Shown: positions 36,264 through 46,601 of the stretch, one piece after another
Position numbering within the stretch: the stretch's first letter is position 1
Layout of the letters: each line of letters starts with the position of its first letter
NCBI GenBank assembly: GCA_016946835.1
Contig: JACVTC010000013.1
Coordinates: 421,001 to 485,000, forward strand
Origin: Neocallimastix lanati (nom. inval.)
Lineage: Eukaryota > Neocallimastigomycota > Neocallimastigomycetes > Neocallimastigales > Neocallimastigaceae
DNA: 64,000 nt
Reading direction: 5' to 3'
The notes under the pieces: generated by a model
Told to the model about the DNA's origin: nothing
Seen by the model: only the letters and a program-made list of their open reading frames with translations
Databases searched by the model: none
Translations under genes and position numbers: made by a program

Positions 36264-37700
36264 ATGAAAGACAATATAGAAATTGAAATAAGTGAAACAA
36301 ATCGAGGAAATGAATAAATTATAATTAATAAAAAACACAAATTTAATTTTTCATTTCAAAAGAAAGATAAATCAAAAATTTATAGATGCACTGAATATAA
36401 GACTTTAAATAAATGTAAATCTTTAATTATTTTAAATAATAAAAAGGAGGTTTTAAAATATGAAAGTTTACATAACCATCTCGAAAAAGAAATTGATGTG
36501 TCTATATCAGTAGCAAAACATAAAATTAAGGAAGAAATTAAGAAAAATTCAATTCATATGAATATAAAACCTAAACATATATTTAATGCCGTTTCTCAAG
36601 AAATGGGACTTATATGTCCCGAATATAGTACAATTAGATCCCAAATAATAAGAAATATAAAAATAAACAATTTCCTCCAAACATAAAAAGTTTTGATGAT
36701 ATTCCCATTGAATCAAAATATTATAAAACGAAAAGAAATGAAAATTTTATGATATTTAAAAATACTGATCTAATAATCTTTCAATCACCATTTTAAGCAT
36801 ATTTATTTTCGAATTATCATAAAAATATATTTGCAGACGGTACATTTTATGCAGCACCGAAATTTAGTTATCAGTTATTTATAACAAGAACTTATGTTGG
36901 GGAATTTAATATGTTTTACACTACTTCCATTTCTATATTAAAAAATAAAAAGCAATCTACATATGAAACATTATTTAAAGAAATAAAAAAAATGCAAATA
37001 AATTTAGGAGTAATACATTAATTACTAAAATTAATTTTCATTGTGATTTTGAACAAGGTATATCTAATGACACAAAAAAGGTTTTTCCCAATATAAATAT
37101 TAAAAATTGTGTTTGGCATTACAAAAGATCATTAGAAAAACAAAAAAATATATTATGTTATCATAAAGTGAAGAATAATAATGATGTATATATTTATTAT
37201 AAAGCTATTTCGAACTTACCATTTATAAACCCTAACTATATATTTGATATTTATATTATAATAAAAGAATTTGTCAAAAAAAAAGTATAATAATTTTCTA
37301 AAATTTTTAGAATATTTTAATAAAAATTATTTACTTAAGTATAATGTTAATAATTGGAATTATTATGAAAATATAGAGCATTTAATAAACAATGCATCAG
37401 AATCATATAATAGCTACTTAAATAATATATTTCCAAATATACCTTTATTTTATAAATTAATATATATATTAAAAGAAGAAGAAAACTTATCTTATAATGA
37501 TTACTAAAGGAGAACTAAAGGAACTTCGAAAAAAAAAGCAAAAAATATTTAGTGCAACTGATAAAATTAAAATTTTAATTGAAAATTACAATAGTAAGGA
37601 AATAAATTTATTTTATAATGGATGCAACAGAAATGAATTAGTTAAATTATGGAAAGATTGTTTAATTGATTTAAACGATATAAATATTAATTTAAAATAA
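36264..37700 (+). pseudogene. MULE transposase with FLYWCH-type zinc finger
   Basis: From ATG 36264 the frames show a FLYWCH-like finger (YRCTEYKTLNKCK ... YESLHNHLEKE, about 36390-36490, C-C-H-H). An HTH-like stretch follows (IKPKHIFNAVSQEMG). The MULE catalytic domain has the first Asp in FADGTFYAAPKFSYQLFI (near 36837), the second in HCDFEQGISNDTKKVFPN with the C-x2-H mark CVWHYKRSL (near 37040-37130), and the Glu in NNASESYNSYLNN (near 37400). A last piece (37497-37700) is the C-terminal tail. The motifs are well preserved, but the reading is split by an early stop (36315-36317), a stop near 36795 and about three frame changes, so it is inactive as it stands. Confidence 0.8.
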
Positions 37701-37832
37701 ATAATCTTAATTTAAAAAAATGCTAGAAAAATACAAATTTATTTATTTTAAATTTATATTTATAATCATTTAAATAATAATTAAATAATCTTAATTTAAA
37801 AAAATGCTAGAAAAATACAAATTTATTTACCT
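37701..37832. repeat. Two direct copies of a 45-base unit
   Basis: The unit AATCTTAATTTAAAAAAATG and the following CTAGAAAAATACAAATTTAT occur at about 37702-37745 and again at about 37786-37830, just after the transposase stop. Confidence 0.75.
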
Positions 37833-38644
37833 ATTGTGTTTATTTAATAATCTTAATAGAAATTATCATTTAGTTATTTTTATTAAGTAATTTATAACTA
37901 AAACCGATTTATTTGATACTAGTTAAAATTTTATTAATATCAATATCAATATTATATAATTATAAATTTTATTAATATCAATATCAATATTATATAATTA
38001 TAAATTTTATTAATATCAATATACTTTTCAAAATTAATTATATTATTAAAAATATTAAATTCAATAAAAGATTTTTATTATTTTATTAAAATTCTAATTG
38101 TTATTATTATATTTTAATAATAATTGATTTATACTGATCAAACATTATAAATATTACTATGCAAATAATTAATTATTTTAATAGGATCAATTATTCAACT
38201 CTTATTGTTTTAATTTTTAATTCTTATATTATTTAAATTAATATATATATATATATATATCGTTTATGAAAATGTGAATTATAAATAATTAAAATTATTT
38301 AGTTTTCATTTAATTTTTTTTATTTACTATTTATGTATTTTTTTTATAATAAATATAATAATTAAAAGACAAACGTTATTATAACTAAAATTTTTATTTT
38401 AGAAAAATAAATGAAAAAAAATTAAAATATATGATTCCTATGTATATAAAATTATTATTATATTTTTTATTTTATTTTATTTTTTTTTATTTTATTTTAT
38501 ATTTATTTCACCTATATATTTTATTATTTAATATTTTTATATACGTTAAATTTACATGGTTTATATAGTATCTTAATTTTTAAAAAAATAATATTTAGTT
38601 TAATAATAAATTTAAAATAAATCTATAAAAAATCTATTTTATAT
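37833..38644. other. A/T-rich stretch with small repeats
   Basis: No gene is seen. A direct repeat of TATTAATATCAATATCAATA with TTATATAATTATAAATTTTA occurs near 37930-38020, and a short AT dinucleotide run lies near 38244-38261. Confidence 0.5.
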
Positions 38645-39098
38645 TTATTTAACCACACCAACGCGACCATATTCAATAAGACAGTATTTACCAACTATAT
38701 CATAAACATGAGCATTACGATCAACATAACCTCTCCATGAAAATCTACCTCTTGTGTTATTTGGTGTGTAATAACATCCATTTTTGGTACTTATATGTCT
38801 AGTAACCCATCTACATTTATCTGGATTTTTATATTGTGTATCTCTAAGATATGCTCCAACAGGGATTTCTCTATAATTAGCTACTGAATTACGGAGGAAA
38901 CAGTCATAAAATCCACGATTACTATTTTTTATAATACAATAACCTTTACATATATATGTATTTTTGCAATCTTCTAGAATTAAGGAAATATAGATGAGAT
39001 ATATCTGAATATATAGCTGGTCCAACCAATTTTATACCACAAACATAAGTAATGCATGCAGTAGCAATTAATAAAGCAGTTAATAATTTTTTAAACAT
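38645..39098 (-). CDS. Small secreted Cys-rich protein, two exons, apparently intact
   Basis: Exon 1 (39098-39038) encodes MFKKLLTALLIATACITYVC, a textbook signal peptide with a positive start and a hydrophobic core. An intron of 64 bases (39037-38974) starts GTATAA and ends TTCTAG. Splicing puts exon 2 (38973-38645) in frame, giving 129 residues and a TAA stop. The mature part starts EDCKNTYICKGYC and has 7 Cys, a basic middle (KCRWVTRHISTKNGCYY) and a tail KYCLIEYGRVGVV. It should be exported and disulfide-bonded. The function is unknown, and I see no known fold mark. The intron is read from splice signals and the frame join, not from RNA. It lies on the opposite strand from the MULE transposase and between the MULE repeats. 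Confidence 0.7.
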
Positions 39099-39467
39099 TT
39101 TAATTTATAAAATTAATACTTTAATATAATATTATACAAAATGCTAATTATAAATCTATTTATATATTTATTTTTTTTTTAATTATTCAATTATGTAATT
39201 ACGTATGTAATTCTGTAGATAATATAAACAAGTTATTAATAATAATTAATAATATTTAAAATAAAATAAAAAAAAATAATAATTATTTTATATATACAGT
39301 AATTATATTTTTTTTATTTAATTTTCTAAAAAAAATTTTTTTAGTCATAATAAACGTTTGTCTTAATTATTTTTATTATCATTTAAAAATTTATTTATTC
39401 ATTTATAATTTATTTATTCATTTATTTATTTATTACATTATAATACGCCATGTTTTCCGAAATGCAC

Positions 39468-39530
39468 TACAACAAAATACAAATTTATGTAATAAAAATT
39501 TTCGAAATGACACACCCCCAATTTTTTTTT
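39468..39530. repeat. Right inverted-repeat arm of the MULE
   Basis: Pairs with 35538-35600 in opposite orientation, with an ATAAAAATTTTCGAAATG core. Confidence 0.65.
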
Positions 39531-39774
39531 GAAGAAATTTTTTGTGGCTTCTTTCGCTACGTATCGTGGCGTAAATTTTGTAACAAAAATTTCTAAAAAA
39601 AATAAAAATGAAAAAGTAAACAAAGAAAAAAAACAAACTTTTAATCTAATACTAAAAGTTTAAAGCTTTACTATTTATTTTTCTAAAACTAAACTATTCT
39701 ATTGATTAAACTATTACTTAGCTTTTAAATTTTAATTAATTATTATCGGTTACTTAGTTATAAAGCGTTACTAT

Positions 39775-40321
39775 TGTAAAAGGTCGATTTATTATTAACT
39801 AAAATAACGAATAATAATTGATTTAAAGGCTAAGATAATTTAACACCTCTCTATTCGAGTTGTTAAAAATAAACACTAAAACAAATTATAATTATTTTAT
39901 ATAACACTTAAGAGTATAGCGTAGCACTTTATAACTTTATTCATTATTAGTTACTAGGCTTACACTAGGTATTTATTTATTTAATAATTATTTTTATTTA
40001 TTAATATTAATATTTATAACAATTTACGTTAATAGTAACGCTAGTGCGTTACAGTCACAAGTTCAGTTATTTTTATACATGCAAATAATTTAATGATTGA
40101 TAAAATAATTTTAATTTAACATAATTTACTAATCAATTAATAAAACTATTTATAACTAAATAATTATTAATACAATAACTATAAAAAATAATAATATTTA
40201 ATGTACGAAATTAAAGTAAAGATTATATTTGATTAGCTGTAATTGCTAATGGTTTATAGATACATTACGTAATCAGAGAACTATTATTGGATAGGCTTAA
40301 TGTTACCATGTATCTGTTACA
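39775..40321 (-). repeat. 5' LTR of the chromovirus
   Basis: This 547-base copy matches 30270-30829. It is followed at once by a further, partial copy (40327-40511). Confidence 0.85.
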
Positions 40322-40326
40322 ATAAC

Positions 40327-40511
40327 TGTAGAAGGTAGGTTTATTATTAACTAATATAACGAATAATAATTATTTTAAAGGCTAAGATAATTTAACACCT
40401 CTCTATTCGAGTTGTTAAAATAAACACTAAAACAAATTATAATTATTATATATAACACTTAAGAGTATAGCGTAGCACTTTATAACTCTATTTGTTATTA
40501 GTTACTGGGCT
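40327..40511 (-). repeat. Partial extra LTR copy next to the chromovirus LTR
   Basis: It begins TGTAGAAGGTAGGTTTATTA and follows the first 185 or so bases of the 39775 LTR in plus-strand reading, with more differences than the two full LTRs show between themselves. It ends abruptly in GGGCTTAC. It is a remnant of a second, older insertion of the same family. Confidence 0.75.
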
Positions 40512-40666
40512 TACTAGTAAATTAAATAGAAATTTTAATTTTATGTAAAAATATAAATATAACAAATTCTCTCTAAATAGAAAAGGAAGAGAGAAATAAA
40601 TAAATAAATAAATAAATAAATAAATATAAAATTTTTTACATTTTATTTGAGCATTCCGTCCCAAAC

Positions 40667-40710
40667 TTCATAAAATTTTACAGAGAGAGTGCTCTGTAAA
40701 ATTTTATGAA
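40667..40710. repeat. Perfect hairpin, 19-base arms
   Basis: TTCATAAAATTTTACAGAG (40667-40685) is the exact reverse complement of 40692-40710, with a 6-base loop. It lies about 95 bases upstream of the Gag start of the next Ty3 element, probably in its LTR or leader, where a hairpin in the transcript is possible. Confidence 0.8.
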
Positions 40711-40804
40711 TATTTAAGTATATTTTAAAAAAAAAAATTATTTTGGTTTTAATATAAAGATTATTTTTGTTTACAACAACTTAAATAATAAAAGAATTAT
40801 AATC

Positions 40805-43800
40805 ATGCTAGACGCTGCAAAAGTGAAAAGGGATCTTCCACGCTTGGAAGATTACAAGAAGAATGTTTTGGAATGGATAGAAGATCTTAAGGAATATCTA
40901 CTTCTCTATGAAATAACGGAGCCACGAAAGGTATTTACGTGGGGATTAGCCGCTGTGGAGGACGATGTTTAAGATTTTATCCATGCTCTTGCTACTAGAA
41001 GAAATGGTGAAGAACGCTACCCAAAATTTAGCGAAATACAAATGGCTGTGGAAAAGTATTTAGAAATAACTGAAGGTGACAAGTGGGCGAACTTGAGGAA
41101 TCTTATAATAGCAGGGGGGGAAACGTAAAAGCAGTTTAACCACCGCTATAAAAAGTTGTATCATAATCTTAACCGGCACTATCAGAAACTAATAACCGTC
41201 AAGGAGTACAAGGAGTCTATTAGTACCAGGATCTTTTCATGCTCTCAGGTATCCGTTGCTAAAGTAGATTCATTACAAGAGGCTTATGAAATCGCGGAAC
41301 GTGCTGAAACAACGAAACAGGAACTTCAGGAAAGGAATGAGAGCTTCCAACCAAAAAGGCGAAATTTAAAGAATGTTACTATGGTTACCCAAGCCAGAAA
41401 TTTTCTCACTTCTCATCCGATTTATAGAAGCTTTAGAAATGAGGATGAGGGGGATTATTCGTATCCCTATTATGAAAAGCAACTATTAGAGAACTATGAA
41501 AAGAAACCAAACATAGTTTGGTTTCTCTTCACAGTTCTAATCTTAAAAAATACTATAGACAGGGCTACCGAGGTTATCAACAAAGAAACCATGAGTTTAA
41601 TGGGAACTTTACTTCTACTAGGAAATTCGCTTCTACTATGAAACCAAAAAGTAATAGTGCTTACAATAAAAACATTCAAAAAAAGGTAACCTTAGCTACC
41701 AACGATCAAGAAAGGATGTATCTACTAGGAAACCTATCATCATTAGGTGTTTTAGATGTAACCAACTTGGTCATAAGTCCCCCGAATGTCCATACTCTTT
41801 TAAAGGTTTAGCTGAGATGGAAGAGAAGGGACTTTTAAACTAGAAGATGGGAGAAGGAAAACTTCCAGTAACCAAACCAATATATTAACCACCAGTCGAG
41901 TACTAGTCCGCCAAGCCCAAACCAACCTCCCCTCTAAAAGCCGTTATCCCAGTTGTGAAGAAAACCACTCTTAAGAACAGAATAAGTAATCCTTATGCCA
42001 AGTCAAGCTCAACAAAAATACAAAATTTAAAGGAAAACCCGACACCGATATTGACTCCAGCTATGGCCTATAACTCACAACAACCACTAAGAAAATTCCC
42101 ACAGTCTGAAAAGGACAAGAACGAAGAAATGGATAAAATTGTTAAAGAACAAAATATATCCAAAGAATCAGCCAAAGTAAAGGAGAAAAAGAATATGGAA
42201 ATTGGGTTGAAGGAACAAGAAAAAGAAAATAATCCCGGCACATCGCGGTTAGACCAATTGGACTTGTCTTATTTAACAGAGAAACAGATAGAACCAGTAA
42301 AACGGAGTAATAAAGCGGAAAGGCTAAAGGAACTAAAGGAAGTTAGAATTGGAGAAGAAGGTAAAGATTAAGACTAAGTTGAACGAGTGACGAAATTAGA
42401 ACGCCACATTAGCCTGATGGATGGATTTGAGGATTATTTACTTGAGGATCTGGTGGATAAGGCAGCATACACAGAAGTTGGAATCAAGTTAGTTCATTTA
42501 TTCGACCTTTTTCCGAAATTTCGTTCTTTTTTCAGCTGAAATTAAAATTAACCCCAAGAACAACTGCAAAGAAAACTAAGAAAGAAGCTGTAATCACCAA
42601 TGCAATTAATAAGCTAAGTGAAAACAAAATATCCAAGGTATACGGACTGATCGAAGGACAGCATGGTGAAATCTTTTTAGATTCTTGTGCCTGTATAAAT
42701 ATGATCACGAGGACTGCTTTGAAGAAATACCAAATAAACAAGAAACCAGTTGGAAATATCACTGAGATAATCCTTTCAGCATATACTAACACTACTATAT
42801 CCGCTGATATCTACGAATTAGAGATTTCTATAGGGGCCAGTATCTTTTAAAGATTATTTTAGGTTGATAGAGAAGGATGATCTATTCGAAATATTAATTG
42901 GAGTGGATTCCCTTAAGAAGCATAAATTAATATTAAATTTCACAGATGATACTGTGTACATAATCGATAGAAACAATCTACCAGTAAAGCTATCGCCTAT
43001 TTATTATGATCTACGCTTAAGTACTAATAAGGAGAACAAAAAAACGCAAGAATAAATAACTGACGTAGATATAAATAAGCCATTTAATGTAACCGTATCT
43101 CTATTGACAGCAACTGAGGAACAACAGGATACTAAGGAAGCTTGTGTCGAAAAGATTCCAAAGTTAATCTCAGACTTGGTTAAAGATCTAGTTACAAAGT
43201 TGTTTATGATTTTAAAGAGGTATTAGCAATGAAAACAGAAGATTTGAAAACAAACAAACTTTTACCACATAGGATTGATCTTAAGCAAGGATCTACTCCC
43301 ATTAAACAAAGGGCTTATCGGTTATCAAAAATACAGGCTCTCGCATTAAAAAAGGAGTTAGAAAAGTTAATCAATAAACTTGTAGAACCGTCACACTCTC
43401 CTTGGTCTTCTCCTGTAGTTTTAGTTCTTAAGAAGAATGGAAAATACAGAATGTGTGCGGACTACCGGAGGGTAAACAACTTGACTGAAAAGGACGCCTA
43501 CGCTTTGCCTCTCATTGATGATATCTTCAGCTACATTGGAAAGAACCAGGTATTATCTACTATTGATTTATTTTCAGGATAATACCAATTGCTCATGTTT
43601 CCCAATGATCAAGACATAACTTGCTTTACAACTCTCTATGGGAATTATAACTTTAAGGTAATGCGTGGGTTACTACAGGAAATTTATTAAGGATTTTGCT
43701 CAAATCGCAAATCCTTTGTTTAGATTTTTAAAAAAAATACACCATTTGAGTGGACCAAAGAGACAGATGAAGATTTTAATTATCTAAAAGAAAAATTGAT

Positions 43801-44965
43801 ACAAGCCCCTATATTAGTACCACCTGATTTTTATAAATCTTTCATTATAAGAAGTGATGCATCTCGGAGTGGAATTGGAGGAGTTCTTATCCAAAAAGAT
43901 GATAATGGAATTGAAAAGCCAATTCATTATATCAGTAGAGCTCTCAAGAAGGCCGAAACTAATTATAGAGTTACGGACCTAGAAGGTACTGCAGCTTGGT
44001 ACTGTATAAAAAAATTCAAGCACTACATTTTAGGAAGTAAATTAGGAGCCATTTTAGTAACCAATCATAAAGCCTTAGTTGGAATCTGTAGTAATACTGA
44101 ACCTTCCAATAATCGCCATTTAAAGTGGGTAACCCTGTTAAGTGCACTCAAGGTAAAGGTTGATTTTGAGGAGGGAAGGAAGAATGTTATTGCTGATGCT
44201 CTATCTAGAATGGAAACAAGAAAGGAGGTTGACGAATTAACTAATGAAGATAAGGATATGGTACTGCTCTCACAAAATATCAAAGACTTCATTAATCAAA
44301 GAATCGTAGTGCTAGAAGGGAAGAAATATTATAAACAAGGTGGTCGAATTAGGAAAATAGTGGACGATCAAAAAGAGAGGTTTCAACTAATAGAAGCTGC
44401 TCATTTGGTGGGACACGAAGGTATCTATAAAACTTACCACAGGTTGAAACCTAACTACTATTGGAAGGGAATGAATAAAGAAATCCAAATGTACACCAAG
44501 TGTTGTCCAAAATGTCAAATGTATAAACGCCAAAAACAAAACGAAAAAGTAGAAAATCTAACAACTAAACCAGGTTATCCTTTCTCAAGGGTTGGACTCG
44601 ATCTTGTGGGCCACTACCGAGAACCAAAGTAGGAAATAAATTTATAATAGTTATAGTGGAATACCTAACCAAGTGGGAGGAAGCGGAACCACTAAAAGAA
44701 ACTGGTTCTAATGAGGTGATTAAGTTCTTAAAGAAGGTGTTTGTTCGTCGTGGTACTCCCGAAGTGTTGATAACTGACAACGGCCTACAATTCTATTCTG
44801 ACAAAATAAAAGTATTCCTCGACCTCCACGATGTTTATGTAAATTACGCTACTACTTACCACCCTTCAACAAACGGTGAAGTTTAGGAATAAAGAAATTG
44901 TTAAGTATCTTAAACATTTAGCAAACCAAGAAGAAGAATGGGATGAAATATTACCAAGTGCTTTT
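40805..44965 (+). mobile_element. Ty3/gypsy element without visible LTRs, cut at its 3' end
   Basis: Plus-strand parts in order are: Gag (about 40805-41860; LPRLEDYKKNVLEWIEDLKE, YKESISTRIFSCSQ), a charged linker (to about 42540), protease (about 42650-43000; FLDSCACINMITR and LFEILIGVDSLKKH), reverse transcriptase (43229-43650; SPWSSPVVLVLKKNGKYRMC), RNase H (43796-44230; IIRSDASRSGIGGVL, RKNVIADALSRME) and integrase (44230-44965; HLVGHEGIYKTYHRL, CCPKCQMYK, ITDNGLQFYS). The integrase stops short at the border with the minus-strand gene at 44966-45675. It is broken about ten times, so this is an old copy. Confidence 0.85.
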
Positions 44966-45675
44966 ACAAATATATTTACGTGATAAAGTAAAGAGATATT
45001 ACTCTTACAAAATATATTCGTAAAGTAGATATCTACTTCATTTAATTTTTCTCCAGTTAAGATTTTGTTGGCTGTTTTTATTTGCCGAAAGAGAAAAGTT
45101 ATTGTGACGACTTTATCTTCACTAATTTCTTTGATAAAATCATAATTATTATTTAATAATAACGATTTAATTATATTATTAATGAACTTTTCGTCGATTA
45201 TATCCTTTTTTTGTTTATTAAAATATATTAACTTAAAATATTCATTAGAATAGTTATCAAGAATAGATATATCATCGTCGTTGTTATAAGTATTGAGTAA
45301 AACGTTACTACTTATATTTGCCGAAAGATTTTTGTAGTAAAGGTCAAAAGAAGAAGAAGGTGTTTTTTTATTGGCTTCATTACTAATTTTTAAAATATCC
45401 TCATAAATTTTAAATTGTTCATTTTCAAAATTTACTATATTAAATTTACTAATATCAATATCTAAAAGTGAATTAAACGAACGAATTATTGTCGTTGCAT
45501 TGCTATAGTCAATTTTACCTCTAATATTAATAAATTTGGAAGGACTAAAAGTAGAACTTTTAAAATAAATATATTTAATTAAAAAATTATCTTTAAAAAA
45601 AATTGAACTATTACATGAAGATTCAACGCAATTTACCAATAAAATAATTAAAATTAAAAACACAAATTTATCCAT
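44866..45675 (-). CDS. Secreted protein of unknown family, C-terminus replaced by antisense retroelement sequence
   Basis: ATG at 45675 opens 269 residues. Residues 1-20 (MDKFVFLILIILLVNCVESS) form a clear signal peptide, and cleavage would expose Ser/Cys residues. The body is Asn/Ile/Lys-rich, with stretches such as FINIRGKIDYSNATTIIRSF, NNDDDISILDNYSNEYFKL and a later EDKVVTITFLFRQIKTANK. No domain is recognised. From about 44965 down, the last 30 or so residues (ALGNISSHSSSWF onward) come from the antisense strand of the neighbouring Ty3 integrase, so the original 3' end is lost. A poly-A/T run lies just upstream of the start. It may be a truncated, non-working gene; the front part looks undamaged. 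Confidence 0.55.
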   Translation of the reverse strand: MDKFVFLILIILLVNCVESSCNSSIFFKDNFLIKYIYFKSSTFSPSKFINIRGKIDYSNATTIIRSFNSLLDIDISKFNIVNFENEQFKIYEDILKISNEANKKTPSSSFDLYYKNLSANISSNVLLNTYNNDDDISILDNYSNEYFKLIYFNKQKKDIIDEKFINNIIKSLLLNNNYDFIKEISEDKVVTITFLFRQIKTANKILTGEKLNEVDIYFTNIFCKSNISLLYHVNIFVKALGNISSHSSSWFAKCLRYLTISLFLNFTVC

Positions 45676-46080
45676 ATTTTCTTTTTTTTTTTTTTTTTTA
45701 ACAAATATTTATTCTATTTTTATTAATATTAATATTTATTAATATTTAATATATTATTATTTTTATTAGTATCTATATTTATTTATTTTTAAATATATTT
45801 GATAAACTTATTATTATTATTATTTTATTTTTATTCAATTTGAACTTTATTTATTTAATATTTCAACTATTTATTTTATTTTATATATTTTTCTTTTTTT
45901 TTTTTTTAATAAAAAAATTTTGTTCTATTGATATATTTTATTATTTAAATTTATTTTTGAATTTGATATATTAAAAATTTTAATTATTCAATTATCAATA
46001 ATAAATTTTATTTTTTTAATTATTATTATTATTTTATTTTATTTTTTTTGGAATAAATTTTTTATTATTATATATATATT
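45676..46080. other. A/T-rich stretch without genes
   Basis: Long T runs (for example near 45680-45700 and 45893-45908) and ATT-type repeats occur. Nothing coding is visible. It may contain the promoter of the minus-strand secreted-protein gene. Confidence 0.4.
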
Positions 46081-46338
46081 TTTAGACTTTCTCTTGTATA
46101 TCTAATCATATCATCCAAGAGACAATACAACAAACAACTAATATCAGTGGTACTTTATAGCATGCTTGTTAGGATGCCACATGAAATGCACCTTTGCTAT
46201 ACCGTTTTGGTGTCAACGCTCTCATTCATGATTACAGAATTCGATTTTATGGAAGAATTGGATATGGCAAGCCACAACCACATACACTATAACATTATTA
46301 AAATTCTACTACAGCTTCTTCCAATAAAAATTAAATAA
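46081..46338 (+). other. Possible coding scrap, unrecognised
   Basis: A plus-strand frame stays open for 86 codons to TAA (46336-46338). It is much richer in G+C than its flanks and includes CYTVLVSTLSFMITEFDF and MASHNHIHYN. It has no good ATG near its left end (first ATG 46162). It may be an exon or remnant of a lost gene. The raised G+C is the main reason to note it. Confidence 0.25.
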
Positions 46339-46601
46339 GATATAAATTATAATTCTAAAAAAAAAATAAAAAAAAATAAAAAAAAATATATAAAAAATAA
46401 TTCTAAAAATAAAATAAAATAAAATAAAACAAAAAAAAATAAAGCAAAAAAATAAAATAAAAAAACAAAATATTAAAAAAAAAAAAAATAAAATTAATAA
46501 TAAAAAATTAGTTTAAAAGGTAATATAAATAAAGTATTATTTAATTTTATTATTAAAAAATAATATAACTCATTTTTATAAATAAATTATTTATTAAAAA
46601 C

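Larger units (their letters stand above)
35533..39550 (+). mobile_element. Mutator-like (MULE) DNA transposon in the chromovirus leader
   Basis: Inverted repeats of about 63 bases (35538-35600 and 39468-39530, both with ATTTCGAAAATTTTTAT) bracket a MULE transposase region and a separate minus-strand gene. The transposon lies between the chromovirus Gag start (35043) and its 5' LTR (39775), so it was probably inserted there. The exact ends and target repeat could not be set by eye. The arms match imperfectly, so the copy is not recent. Confidence 0.55.
30270..40321 (-). mobile_element. Chromovirus (Ty3/gypsy with chromodomain), leader interrupted by a DNA transposon
   Basis: LTRs at 30270-30829 and 39775-40321 lie in the same orientation and flank a minus-strand element. 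Parts in order are: coiled-coil Gag (about 35043-33616), reverse transcriptase (from about 33600; SAFEVMKGALVFSK, MPFGLTNAPAGFQ, YLDDIVVYS), RNase H (33126-32179; FFIECDASNYAIG, YSDHRNLL, NNKADALSR), integrase (32051-31083; LDFITDLP, TTDRGVQFTS, GQVERNNAYVE) and a chromodomain (31117-30854). A purine tract (TTGGGAGAGGCC) stands before the 3' LTR. Outer flanks ATAAT and ATAAC may be a worn target repeat. LTRs differ at about 3 percent by eye. It is broken several times. Confidence 0.85.

Noticed and set aside
37701-38020. CRISPR-like array from repeated units
   Set aside because: Only two copies of each unit, A/T-rich, no regular spacers, and a eukaryotic setting.
38645-39025. Start of the Cys-rich gene at the left end of its longest open frame (39025)
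   Set aside because: That start gives no signal peptide; splicing to the exon at 39038-39098 gives a clean one in frame.
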